The translations under genes were made by a program, and so were the position numbers. From NCBI GenBank assembly GCA_022539475.1, contig VCMS01000051.1, positions 237,544 through 259,190 on the forward strand: a stretch of DNA of 21,647 nt. Reading direction: 5' to 3'. The notes below the pieces were generated by a model. The model had not been told where the DNA came from. It made no database searches and saw only the letters and a program-made list of their open reading frames with translations. The stretch comes from Gracilaria domingensis (Eukaryota; Rhodophyta; Florideophyceae; Gracilariales; Gracilariaceae). Of the stretch, positions 8,731 through 17,704 are shown in pieces. Each line of letters opens with the position of its first letter. The first letter of the stretch is position 1.

Positions 8731-9031
8731 CCTGCAGCATTTTATTACCCGAAGGATGACCCCTACTGGCACCCGCAAACTGATGGCAAATTCGTTCTAC
8801 ACTGCCATGTAGCGAAAATGAAGCCTGCGACCCCTGCTACCCGTGTGACCGACAGCGTGACTGACACATGCGTAAGCAGCCTAAGTACCCCCTTGTAAGC
8901 ACTGGCAGAGGCTGCAAACAAGGCTACCAAACATATAGTAGTATCTCGACGAACAAAGAATGAACTTGTACATGCACTGAAAGCACTTCTTCTCATGCGT
9001 GAGGAGGTGGGTCATAAGATGGTCACCGTCG
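8731..9031 (+). pseudogene. Possible N-terminal remnant of the MutS2 gene
   Basis: A rightward frame is open from 8731 to 9078 except for one TAA at 8896-8898. After the stop it reads ALAEAANKATKHIVVSRRTK and then a helix-like NELVHALKALLLMREEVGHK. It lies directly upstream of clear MutS2 sequence in a different frame. It may be the N-terminal part of the same gene separated by a frameshift or a lost intron. I cannot align it to MutS2 by eye, so this is inference from position and composition. Confidence 0.3.
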
Positions 9032-10853
9032 GCGGATACTCTGGCGGCTGCGCGCAAAATACGGCGATCCATAGATGCTGAAGAGCATCCTTAAACGCTC
9101 TGTGGTGCATGATGTGAGTGCGTCGGGTGGCACTACATACTTGAAGCCCGCAGCAGTGCGGAACTTAAACGACCGACTTCGTATGTCGGCTACAAAGGAA
9201 AGCGCCAAAATTAGCAACGTGTTGAGGGAGTTGAGCGACTTTTGTGTCCTCTTCCACTACGATATGGTGTAGTTAAGCAAAATTCTTCGTCAGCTGGCTG
9301 TCGCTGCGGCCAATCCGAGAGCCTCTCACGAGCTGGAGGCCGTGGACGTGACGTTTGATGATTCCAACCCGCTAAGATTTCTGGGCGTGCGGCATCCACT
9401 GCTGTAATGGCGAGCCATTACACAAGCGCACTCCACACGGCCGCAAACTTCCTCCGAGCAAACAGCAGGAAGTAAAGAGCTGCTGTGGAAGCGCGATGTG
9501 CTTCCGACGAGCTATGAGCTCTCGGATGGTGTTCGATGCGTCTGTGTTACTGGCCCCAATACGGGTGGAAAAACGCTCGCGGCAAATACTCTTGGTGCGT
9601 CTGTGCTAATGGTAAAGGCTGTTATGTTTGTACTCAGCGTGTTGCAGAGAAGTGGCCATGAAGGTTCTATGTGCGCCCGGATTCCCTACTTTGATAACAT
9701 GCTTGCAGATATTGGTGATGACCAATCGCTTGTGCAATCGTATTCAACGTTCTCGGGGCACGTTGAGAAGATCAAACGTATCCAGGCCGTGAGTACGCCA
9801 GAGTAGTTGGCTTCATTGGACGAGATTGGCTCTGGAACAGTACGTATGATTTTCTTTGTGTTTGCTACAATTTGATACGAATCTATTAACTTTCTGAGTT
9901 CTGTGCGACTGTTTCATACACAGGATCCGGCTGAGGGAGCTGCGTTGGGAATGTCCATTCTCAGACATCTGGCCGTCGGCCAATGAACAGCTCTAACTTT
10001 TGCTACCACACATCATGGCGAGCATAGAACTCTAGAGTATGCGAAGGACAATTCCGCACTCTTCTTCGAGAACAAGGGCGCGGAGTTTGACGATGTGAAC
10101 ATGGTGCCGACCTATCCGTTGATCTGAGGGATACCGGGTAGGTCAAATGCTCTTGCTATTGCAGAGCGACTTGGCTTTAATTTCTCAGTCATTGAGGAGG
10201 CACGCTTTCTTTTGAAAGGAGGCTATAGCGAGAACGGGGACAGCTCACGAGTGGACATTGAGAAGATGATACCAAGCCTCGAGCGTGATAAGAACGCGGC
10301 TGAAGCTGCACGCGAGGATACGGAACGCGCTTTACGAGAATCGAAGACAATGCGTTCTGAGTTGGAGGGTCGTCTCCATCGATTACGGGAGAATGAGGCG
10401 CAGCTCAGAAAGGACCAGAAGAGTGCGATGGAACTCGAAGTGAAGCAGGCAAAGAAACAAATCGCCAAAGTTATTCGGGCGATGCAGAAAGGTGGTGGTT
10501 CTGCGCAGGCCGCAGGCCGCGAGACGGAAAAGCTGGGGAGGATGAAAGTTCCTGGTGCTGAGACTTCTCCATCGCAAGTTGTGCGATCGGAATCAATCAA
10601 CGTTGATGATGTTAGAGAATATGATAAGGTGATTGTTCCCAGGCTGAGTGCTAATGAGGTAGAGGTAGTGCAAAAGCTCAGCAAGAATGAACTGATGGTA
10701 GCTATTGGAGCGATGAAGGCAAAAGTCAAAGTCGAGGAAGTCGCATCAGTTAATCAGAGGAAGGTTAAACAGCCCAATGTCACATCCAAACGGAGGCGAG
10801 GGAACGGGACGGGTAGCAAGCAGCTCAATGTATGTACGGCACGCGGCACGTGA
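9032..10853 (+). pseudogene. mutS2: MutS2-type ATPase pseudogene, five in-frame stops
   Basis: MutS2 proteins are MutS-family ATPases that bind branched DNA or stalled ribosomes; in photosynthetic eukaryotes some are plastid-targeted. The remnant follows the family order: ADTLAAARKIRRSID, then the clamp segment VVHDVSASGGTTYLKP (9108-9155), then GVRHPLL, the Walker A motif GPNTGGKT (9552-9575), Walker B LDEIGSGT with DPAEGAALGMSI across an intron, ATTHHGE, GIPGRSNALAIAERLGFN, a long coiled coil (about 10240-10500) and a KOW-like region (DKVIVPRLS..NELMVAIGAMK). The C-terminal Smr nuclease domain is absent. Stops interrupt the frame at 9270 (TAG), 9405 (TAA), 9804 (TAG), 9984 (TGA) and 10125 (TGA). 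All lie in one frame from 9075 to 10853; only one frameshift, near 9075-9090, is seen. The intron is kept, so this is a decayed gene and not a retrocopy. Confidence 0.8.
9840..9923 (+). other. Retained spliceosomal intron in the MutS2 remnant
   Basis: An 84-base insertion sits exactly between GSGT and DPAEG of the MutS2 Walker B region. It starts GTACGT, ends CACAG, and holds CTATTAAC, a good branch-point match, about 30 bases before the acceptor. The phase is 0. Because 84 is divisible by three, the frame carries through, but the exon junction is clear from the protein motif. Confidence 0.75.
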
Positions 10854-10993
10854 ACTATCTTTCATCAAGGCTTGATTAGCAGGACAATTGATGCAAGACC
10901 AAGAACATTTGATGAGGCACGAAGAACGGCCAAACGCGTAGGTACGTCGGGCGCAAACGAACCAAAGCTCTTGCAATTTAGCGTAGCTTCCAT
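10854..10993. other. Short spacer between MutS2 remnant and recombinase gene; likely element edge
   Basis: After the TGA at 10851 the same frame stays open to the TAG at 11001, and reads DARPRTFDEARRTAKRVG. The left boundary of the recombinase-bearing element probably falls here, but no terminal repeat can be fixed. Confidence 0.3.
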
Positions 10994-12199
10994 TTACTTG
11001 TAGATCTCGCGCATTACACTTTCGTCTTGTTCATCTATCTGTTCTTCGGTAAGAGTAATGGCATGGTTCAAGAAAGCTTCGACTCCATTAAAGCGAGGTA
11101 GACTGGTTTGACAGTCGTTGTAGACCTCACAATAGTTTGAGTATGACGCAAAGTCGGACGACTTCACCAATTCCATGATAAACTCATCCTTATATCCCAA
11201 AGAACGATATAACTGTACAGCACCTCTCTTCAAAGAATGGCCGGAGTACGCCGAAGCATCTCCTTCACCAACACCGATAGATTGTAATCTACTTCGTAAT
11301 AGATCTGTAAAGCTCTTGACGGAAAATGGTGTGTTATACTGCAAAATACACCCGGCATTCGTGTTTTTCAAGTTGCAGAAGAGATATCCCTCAAACGGCC
11401 CACGCAAACAGAGCCAAACCAAAATGGCAACAAAAGGATCCATGATGATAGAATATCGTAACCACAGACTACCACACCACTCCTGAATGTTATAGGTTCT
11501 TTCCCTGGTACAGTTTTTAGTCGCTACCGGTATAGTGAGCGTGATAGTATTGCTGGTAGTTGAAACATGTTTGTAAGAAAGTTTGGTAACTTCATCATAC
11601 TGCAGTCCCAAGTTCAAGCCAACCACAATAATTGTATGCACCAAAACGTCCGTAGGCTTAACAACCTTACCATTGCCAAACCAAAATTGCTCTGCAAAGT
11701 CACAGGCTAGATGAACAGATAGAGGCCTTGTGCGCATCTTTATATCTCCTCTGCGACTCAACGTAACCCTATAAGCTCTTCTAAAATGGTTCAAGTCCTC
11801 ATTTTGTATGAGAGGGTTCCCAAAACTCCCGGAACCAGGAGATGGGTTCCATGAAGAGCGATGACCATAATTCGAGTACACGATGCGCAACCCTTGACAA
11901 AGCGCCAGCACAGAGTCATATCCAAGCATGTCATTTCGTCCATAGTTACAATGCTGCGCAATTAAATTGATAATCAGCTCTGAGCTTGAGCCACTTACCT
12001 CACGAGGATCATTAGCCTTGATTTGTTGAGCATAAGTCTGCAGTACACGTTCGGCCTTCCTTGCGTTCGCCTTCGATGCTTCGCTTGTAGCGGTGTGAAT
12101 CAGTTTCTCGACTGGAATCGGACTTTCAAAGTTTAAGGTTGCACGCTTACGTGTATTGCGTTTAGTGATCCTATTTCGAGTACCAGACCTAGTCTCCAT
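10994..12199 (-). CDS. Tyrosine recombinase, Crypton-like
   Basis: A 401-residue protein from the ATG at 12197-12199; a GTG 11 codons upstream is not needed. The N-terminus is basic (TRNRITKRNTRKR). The C-terminal half has the tyrosine recombinase layout: GLNLGLQYDEVTKLSYKHV (box I, about residues 194-212), a KN-containing beta hairpin, then SGHSLKRGAVQLYRSLG (box II, about 319-335) and a final SYSNYCEVYND with Tyr353 and Tyr356 as candidate nucleophiles. Such enzymes cut and rejoin DNA through a covalent tyrosine and move Cryptons, DIRS elements and some plasmids. Two catalytic Arg positions look altered: Gln at box I and Lys in HxxK, with Arg next to it. The frame is intact, unlike its MutS2 neighbour. 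Palindrome array 1 lies 183 bases upstream, and the gene diverges from the GCR1_C-like gene at 15231. Confidence 0.7.
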   Translation of the reverse strand: METRSGTRNRITKRNTRKRATLNFESPIPVEKLIHTATSEASKANARKAERVLQTYAQQIKANDPREVSGSSSELIINLIAQHCNYGRNDMLGYDSVLALCQGLRIVYSNYGHRSSWNPSPGSGSFGNPLIQNEDLNHFRRAYRVTLSRRGDIKMRTRPLSVHLACDFAEQFWFGNGKVVKPTDVLVHTIIVVGLNLGLQYDEVTKLSYKHVSTTSNTITLTIPVATKNCTRERTYNIQEWCGSLWLRYSIIMDPFVAILVWLCLRGPFEGYLFCNLKNTNAGCILQYNTPFSVKSFTDLLRSRLQSIGVGEGDASAYSGHSLKRGAVQLYRSLGYKDEFIMELVKSSDFASYSNYCEVYNDCQTSLPRFNGVEAFLNHAITLTEEQIDEQDESVMREIYK

Positions 12200-12381
12200 G
12201 AAGAAGAGGTTTTGAGCCCAAGATCGGAACACTAACCTCAGACGTCTAGTAACAGGTTATTTATCCGTTGGTTATCAGGCCCATTTTGGTTCCAATAAGA
12301 TACTTACTCCAAATTCGTGAAAACATCATCAAAACATTTTCTGTGCCGAAAATGAATTAAAATTTGAATGGATTGTAAACC

Positions 12382-12471
12382 ATGAACGCTCGCTGTGAAC
12401 GTACACCGTGAACGTACACCGTGAACGTACACCGTGAACGTACATCGTGAACGTTCACAGTTAACGTTCAT
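12382..12471. repeat. Palindrome array 1: seven GTGAACGTWCAC-type units, 13-base period
   Basis: Units begin at 12382, 12395, 12408, 12421, 12434, 12447 and 12460. Four central units read GTGAACGTACAC or CAT-ended variants, one is the perfect 12-base palindrome GTGAACGTTCAC, and the outer units are diverged. The one-base spacer gives a strict 13-base period. The array is about 180 bases upstream of the recombinase start codon. Confidence 0.9.
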
Positions 12472-13610
12472 AGTGTCACCTGCTCACGATGATTATACAT
12501 AGCAAAACTTTGTCCATTAGCACAGACCAACACATGGCAATAAAAAAGTTCTAGCTTTTCAATTCTACACCTAGTCCGTCTACGTCGGTGACATAAATTT
12601 ATTGCAAGATAGGGATGTTAGAGATATTGATTAATGATGTCTGAATGCCCATTCTCTTCCTATTATATTGATTCTCTGTGAAGCAATGCCACTTGCTTTT
12701 CACGAAAAGCTCCAGCCTTAAATTCATAAATGTTTGTAAAACCTCAGACATAATGGCAGATATATATGAAAGCAAAACCTCGATAAACAATATAAAGATA
12801 CTACTTCTAAAAACTTAAACGTTTTTGACTGAAACATGGATTATGATGCAGCGGTTGCCATGCAAAACGTGTTTAAAAGATCTGCACAATGTTTCCGAAC
12901 AGAATTTCATGGATCAAGACAACAAGAACATAGAAAATTCTCGCGTTGATCTTTCTTAGATCGAAAACAGACATATGTCCGCTCGACCATCCATATAGTG
13001 CCGCAAACGCGCTCGCGCAACTTACGCCGAGGTTGGTTCATCTTTTTATAAGATCAACCAAAGTGTCACCTTGACCAAGGCAAATTTAGTCGGATGTTCT
13101 CCATGAGAATACAGGTGGTAAAGGGCTTTGAAAAAAAAAACTTTTCAGCGTTCTGACTGGTAGGAACGTTTTTTTTACTTCTTTAACTGACTCAACCGTT
13201 CGTACTTCCTCTTCCATCAGACATGTTTGCGGGAACTGATGATGAAATGGAATCCTGCACAGGAGATCGAGTTTCTGGAATTATTTGACAGAAAATCATG
13301 ATGGTATTTGTCTTCATCGTCGAATAAAAGGATACATATCTGGTAGTCAAAGGCAAGAGGGATGTGCTCTAACTTACAAAGCTCTATAACAAATATTACA
13401 AAGGTAGAAGAATACGAAAAAAACCTTACAGCCAGAAAGAATATATAATTTTACAAGCACGATATAGAACTGAATGCCTTTTGTGAGACAAGCAGGTGTT
13501 CACTGTTTCATGAGGTAGATACATTTGACGATCGTTGACTTCTGTTGTCATTATTTGTACAAAAATCTCAGAGTGACTTTAACCCTCACGTTCCTGTCCC
13601 ACATCTAGAC
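12472..13610. other. AT-rich non-coding core, left part
   Basis: No supported gene on either strand. It contains A and T runs (13131-13140, 13169-13176) and short frames only. It lies between palindrome arrays 1 and 2 inside the proposed element. Confidence 0.4.
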
Positions 13611-13698
13611 GTGAACATTCACCATGAACCTTCACCGTAGCCGTGAACATTCACCGTGAACGTTCACTATACCGTGAACATTCACCGTGAACGTTCAC
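13611..13698. repeat. Palindrome array 2: six GTGAACRTTCAC units
   Basis: Units begin at 13611, 13624, 13643, 13656, 13674 and 13687. Most read GTGAACATTCAC or the perfect GTGAACGTTCAC. They form three pairs at 13-base spacing, each pair separated by 6-7 extra bases. The array is about midway between arrays 1 and 3. Confidence 0.9.
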
Positions 13699-14904
13699 CA
13701 GACTTAACTGGGGCGATGAAATGAAACCTTTCTGTATTTCATGTAGAAAAATATCTATTCATGCCATTTTCGTCCTCTCCTTTTATTTTCTTTTTTTTTT
13801 GTAAACGATCGTGTCCATTTCGACAGCAGACGTTCCATCACAGCTTACATTGCAACAATGTAGCATGATTTGGATATTAACATATAGCACACTGCGGAAA
13901 AACGCGTTTCGTGCAACTTTGTAGCTTTTGTGATTCATACTGATCGCTCCCGTACGGAGGTGAGGTAAAGCTCTTTATGAGTTGTACGATGGTTTGCCAA
14001 TTACTTGGGAATGGTCACAATGGGAATTGGTCACGGTCGTATACACAGCCTTGCTGAATTCTTCACTCACATGTAGTGCTTGCCACGTCCATTCATAGGG
14101 AGAACTAGTATTATTTGTAACCTTGTAGATATTTAGAATATCGTAATCGATAAATTAAGTAAATTAAGTAATCTAGTGCACACCTAAGCAGGTCCATACA
14201 CGTGGTACGCGTGACAAGCCGCGGCAGCGGCCAGTAAAATATCCGACAAGCATAAAAAAACATGTGTGAACACACCCAATCCTACACACGCGTACACGCG
14301 ACCAACACTCATCTGCGCCACGTCATGGCCGGACCCTCAGGGTACCGTACCTCAATACCGCCGAAAGCATCCCATCCGTGGGCCAATACCCATACCGTCC
14401 GAGTACCCGGAATCGTCACGGCCCGTGCTACATCAGTGTCTGTGTGTGTGTCTCGTGACATCTCACTCCCAGCATCGCCGTTGTCTACACAACATCCCAG
14501 ACTTCTAGGCAGACTCTCTTGAGCTCTATACGCCCGAAGTGACGGTTTGCTCTCGGCTTACACCCAACTCGTTGCACTATTTCTAGCAGCGCAATATCTG
14601 CTGTGATTACCTCTTGGAGGGAAGGTCCCGTACGCCTTTTGTGCCTTCCTTTACAGGGGTTTCCACTACACACACCATGGAAGCGCAGCTAGGTTGTGTT
14701 TCAGTTCTAAAACTTTTTGAGTTCTCAAACTCAGTCATCCACCTCTAGACCTTGGCATCAAAATTAAACTTTTTTCTTTTGGATGAGTTGTTTATGGTAT
14801 ATATGTACTGTAATATTGGTAACGGTTTTCGTTAGACACAAAAATGGCGTGTTGCCCTTAACTGTCAGATGGCATCACTGATGGTGGCACCATAATCGTT
14901 TACG
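13699..14904. other. Non-coding core, right part, with a GC-rich island
   Basis: No supported gene. Most is AT-rich, with the tandem AAATTAAGT near 14153-14170. Bases about 14190-14690 are clearly richer in C and G and CpG than their surroundings and give only poor, low-complexity frames. That island may be a separate insertion or a promoter-like segment. Confidence 0.35.
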
Positions 14905-14986
14905 GTAAACGTTTACGGTGAACTTTGACGTTCACGGTGAACGTCACTGTGAACGTTCACTGTGAACGTTCACGGCGAGCGTTCAA
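14905..14986. repeat. Palindrome array 3: about six GTGAACGTTCAC-type units
   Basis: Units begin at 14905 (GTAAACGTTTAC), 14918 (arms split by extra bases), 14937 (one base short), 14949 and 14962 (both perfect) and 14975 (diverged). Period is 12-13 bases in the right half. The array ends 245 bases upstream of the ATG at 15231. Confidence 0.88.
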
Positions 14987-15230
14987 GGCTAACTTACAGC
15001 TAGAACAATCATGACTATTCAATGTTAGGAAAAGATCTTAATGTTTTAAAATTATCTTATGTACTCAAAAAGCATGTAAAACATTTTGGAAATTTGGGAA
15101 AAAATTTTACTTCGACGTTTTCATAGATACTCAAGAGAAGATTACCATGATCTGCCCATGTTCACGTTTGTTTTGGCATTTGACCTCATTTGGTGAGTTT
15201 GGTGTCTTTTGACGTCCCGGTGCTTTGCTA

Positions 15231-16022
15231 ATGGAAAGAAGAGGTACTTCATCTGCTACCCAAGGAGGAGGAAAAGGGAATGGGTTTGTGGTTCCAGTCC
15301 AGATTAAAGCTGAGAAGGAAACAGGTCCTGGAATCGTTAGGCACATTTTGAAATCTGCGAACGGATGGGTGGCAGATCGTCAGCTTTCATTGGAATTCGA
15401 AGAAGAAGTCAATTTGGAAAACCAGGTAAGGCATGATGAAGTCCACTTGCGATTGCTGGAGAGGAGGCTTAGGCATCTAATGGAAAGAAGAAACCAATCG
15501 TGTGAGAGCTGCCTGACTGTTCAGGGTGGAGGTGGGGATGCAGATTTTCACGACAAGAGTAGTAATGAAGTCGATAAGGATAGGGTTCGGAGAAATACCA
15601 CCGTAGCTGCTGAAGGGAAGAAGGTAGGTAAGAATCGTACCGATGCATCTCTGATCAAGCCTTTCATTCCTGGACTACCGAATAGTATCGAGAAAGTAAT
15701 TGAAATATGGAACCACGGGATTATTTCTCAAGGAGTTCTTCCTTTGCGTCTGCTACGTGATGCGAAAAGTAGATCTAAACTCTTACGGGGGTATTCAAAC
15801 AATGTATGGTCTAATGGTGGACAGAAAAGCGCATTCAAAAGATACAAGAAGCTTGTTCTGTGTGTGTCTGAATTTGCGCCCCTCACTCTGAACATATACG
15901 AGGACATCAATATGTCGTCCTGGAGCGCAGCACTAGAGGCATATCATAGAGTTTATGATGTGAATGGTAGTCCAAGATGTTTGACAGCCGTGATCAAACT
16001 TTACAACTCTAACGAGTTGTGA
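15231..16022 (+). CDS. Protein with GCR1_C-like DNA-binding domain
   Basis: A 263-residue protein from the ATG at 15231. Residues about 52-90 are charged and predicted helical (LEFEEEVNLENQ, LRLLERRLRHLMERR), and a low-complexity linker with a CxxC follows. Residues about 146-238 resemble the GCR1_C fold: IPGLPNSIEKVIEIWNHGI, then a PLRLL segment, then VWSNGGQKSAFKRYKKLV. This has the family pattern of Trp, Gly, Leu, then Trp and a basic helix. GCR1_C occurs in yeast Gcr1, Msn1 and Hot1 and, in several lineages, in Crypton recombinase proteins. Here it is a separate gene divergent from the recombinase at 12199. Its likely role, by inference, is to bind the palindrome arrays between the two genes. 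It ends in TGA at 16020. CAGGTAAGG near 15423 resembles a splice donor, but the frame is open through it. Confidence 0.5.
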   Translation: MERRGTSSATQGGGKGNGFVVPVQIKAEKETGPGIVRHILKSANGWVADRQLSLEFEEEVNLENQVRHDEVHLRLLERRLRHLMERRNQSCESCLTVQGGGGDADFHDKSSNEVDKDRVRRNTTVAAEGKKVGKNRTDASLIKPFIPGLPNSIEKVIEIWNHGIISQGVLPLRLLRDAKSRSKLLRGYSNNVWSNGGQKSAFKRYKKLVLCVSEFAPLTLNIYEDINMSSWSAALEAYHRVYDVNGSPRCLTAVIKLYNSNEL

Positions 16023-16314
16023 TGCCGGTGGCGCTGCTCCGGGCATTGTGCTCGTCATCACGCCGCTGCTGTCGCAAATGCATGACGAGCAGGATGTGCT
16101 TGACGAGGCGAGCAAGAACGCAATCGACTTCATCCTCGACATGTATCAAGGGCTGCAGCGATTAAGCGCAACAATAAAGTGCGAATTTGAATTTTTTGAA
16201 TCATGGCATATGAACCTGGCGCACGATGTGTTCAAGTCTCATAGTGAGGTACGACAAAGAGCTAGGATACTTCGGATCTCAACTTCTTCAGCGCTTAGTA
16301 AGAATTCTTACTAA
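16021..16314 (+). other. Open segment upstream of and in frame with the 16315 gene
   Basis: In the frame of the 16315 gene the sequence is open from 15994 and reads DAGGAAPGIVLVITPLLSQM, then a helical DEASKNAIDFILDMYQGLQRL, up to a TAA at 16312-16314. The first 120 bases are GC-rich, unlike what follows. The segment could be the true N-terminus of the next gene, cut off by a nonsense codon or joined by an intron, or the start of flanking DNA at the element's right edge. Confidence 0.4.
16295..16314. repeat. Perfect 20-base palindrome at the stop/start junction
   Basis: TTAGTAAGAATTCTTACTAA is perfectly self-complementary. Its last three bases are the in-frame TAA, and the ATG of the next frame begins at the following base. 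It contains GTAAGA, a splice-donor-like hexamer, and CTTACTAA, which resembles a branch point. Confidence 0.85.
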
Positions 16315-17574
16315 ATGGAAAGGTATCAAGACGCACTAAAGTCAACGCATCTGCGAACGAGTATAGCGACTCTGAATGATCGTCTAGTGAGTCTCAATGT
16401 TTCCGAAAGCGGCGATAACCTTTTTGAACGTCTTCGTCTCCGTGCATCTGGTGTTGTGAACGATCTACCCGAGAGTATACAAACAGAGCTTCGTAATCTG
16501 CATTCTAGATCAGCCCGATCTAATCCGGTTAAGAAGGCTCTGCATGAGAATCTGGGTACGTTTTGGCGGTGTCTGAGGGGATTAACTACCTCATTGAGAG
16601 GCGACGAAGATGCCGGTGTTCGCGCTTTGGCCCGCAAGGCAGCCGAAATTATACCCTTGATCCACGAAATCCACCGCATGATGCCACCTTGGATTACCGA
16701 GCTTCCAGTATTGTTCTTACTCACGTCAATAGGATTTCAGTGGTACATTTTTTCCCATATGCATCGTGAAATAGCTGTGTCTCCGCCAGAAGAGGGAAAC
16801 AAGAAGCTTCTCTGGCTTGCCAGATTGAACGCAAAAGAAGAGAAAGATTACATGAAGACGTTTCTAACCACCTTTCAACAATACATTCCAAGAATTCATC
16901 AAAACGGATTTGATAGCGTGGTCGTGGCAGATATATCCCACCCATCGTCCACATGTTCTGCTTTCTCGGGCGAGGGTCGTAAAAATCTTGGGAGATGTAC
17001 AATACTTCTCCAGGATATGTGTGCCTATATTCCTTTTGGAATGGCTATGTCAGGATTCAGGAGAAATAATGTTGCAAACTGCTGGTTGAGAATGGACAAT
17101 GTTGTTGTCTCAACAAAAAACATTGTGAAACGAAAATCGAAGGAATCAGTTGTTGATAACGCATATGACAAATGTGGATGCTGTTACCCGTTTCTTGACA
17201 AACTTCGACAATTGACCTCAGGAACGGTTTCAAAAGTTATGAGTGCTGCTATCTTGGAGCACGCTGTGGCATCTGGCTTGTCTGGGCGTCCGGAGCCGAG
17301 AACTTTCGACGAAGTTTGTCGTTTTTGGGAGATATTAAGCTACATGGCGAGCCCTATGTTCCGGCGTATAATTCACAAACATGGCCTGGAGCCGGTTACT
17401 GAGAAAGGAAGGAACGCTTTGACATTGAAGAATTCTTTTAATGTTATCAAGGATGAGCTACGTGAGCTGTACTACTTTTTTCTCCTTTTGGATGTCATCC
17501 TCGACGACAACTTAAAAGTTTTCGATGACGTTGTTGCTCTCGTAGTTCATAAGAAACGTAGAACAGAAAGATAA
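16315..17574 (+). CDS. Unrecognised protein of 419 residues
   Basis: An intact frame from ATG 16315 to TAA 17572-17574. The N-terminal half is helical and basic (SARSNPVKKALHENL, RALARKAAEIIPLIHEIHRM). A hydrophobic stretch, ITELPVLFLLTSIGFQWYIF (about 129-148), could be one membrane segment or a buried helix. Later features are KCGCCYPF (about 287-294) and an Asp-rich FLLLDVILDDNLKVFDDV near the end. I recognise no family. It follows the GCR1_C-like gene on the same strand, with 292 bases between, so it may be cargo of the same element. Base composition matches the AT-rich element, not the GC-rich block to the right. The upstream in-frame segment suggests a longer original protein. Confidence 0.5.
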   Translation: MERYQDALKSTHLRTSIATLNDRLVSLNVSESGDNLFERLRLRASGVVNDLPESIQTELRNLHSRSARSNPVKKALHENLGTFWRCLRGLTTSLRGDEDAGVRALARKAAEIIPLIHEIHRMMPPWITELPVLFLLTSIGFQWYIFSHMHREIAVSPPEEGNKKLLWLARLNAKEEKDYMKTFLTTFQQYIPRIHQNGFDSVVVADISHPSSTCSAFSGEGRKNLGRCTILLQDMCAYIPFGMAMSGFRRNNVANCWLRMDNVVVSTKNIVKRKSKESVVDNAYDKCGCCYPFLDKLRQLTSGTVSKVMSAAILEHAVASGLSGRPEPRTFDEVCRFWEILSYMASPMFRRIIHKHGLEPVTEKGRNALTLKNSFNVIKDELRELYYFFLLLDVILDDNLKVFDDVVALVVHKKRRTER

Positions 17575-17704
17575 AAAAACCGTTTTCGTTGCGCGATGAA
17601 GGAGACGTTCACTCTCAACTAATGTAAGTCGAGCGCGTGTAGCCTCTCCCCCCCCATTTCGATCTTCTATTTGCCTTCATGCCAAACGCCAAAGACGAAA
17701 AGTG

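Noticed and set aside
9270..10127. Reassigned stop codons explaining the MutS2 interruptions
   Set aside because: All three stop types interrupt the frame while neighbouring intact genes end normally at the same codons, so decay is simpler.
10223..10729. Leftward Ser-rich frame across the MutS2 coiled coil
   Set aside because: It is antisense to recognisable MutS2 sequence and has no motif.
14262..14522. Two overlapping small frames as genes
   Set aside because: Low-complexity products, no motif, and they depend on local GC richness.
12382..14986. Palindrome arrays as a CRISPR array
   Set aside because: Units are 12-13 bases with 1-base spacers, there are no cas genes, and the genome is eukaryotic.
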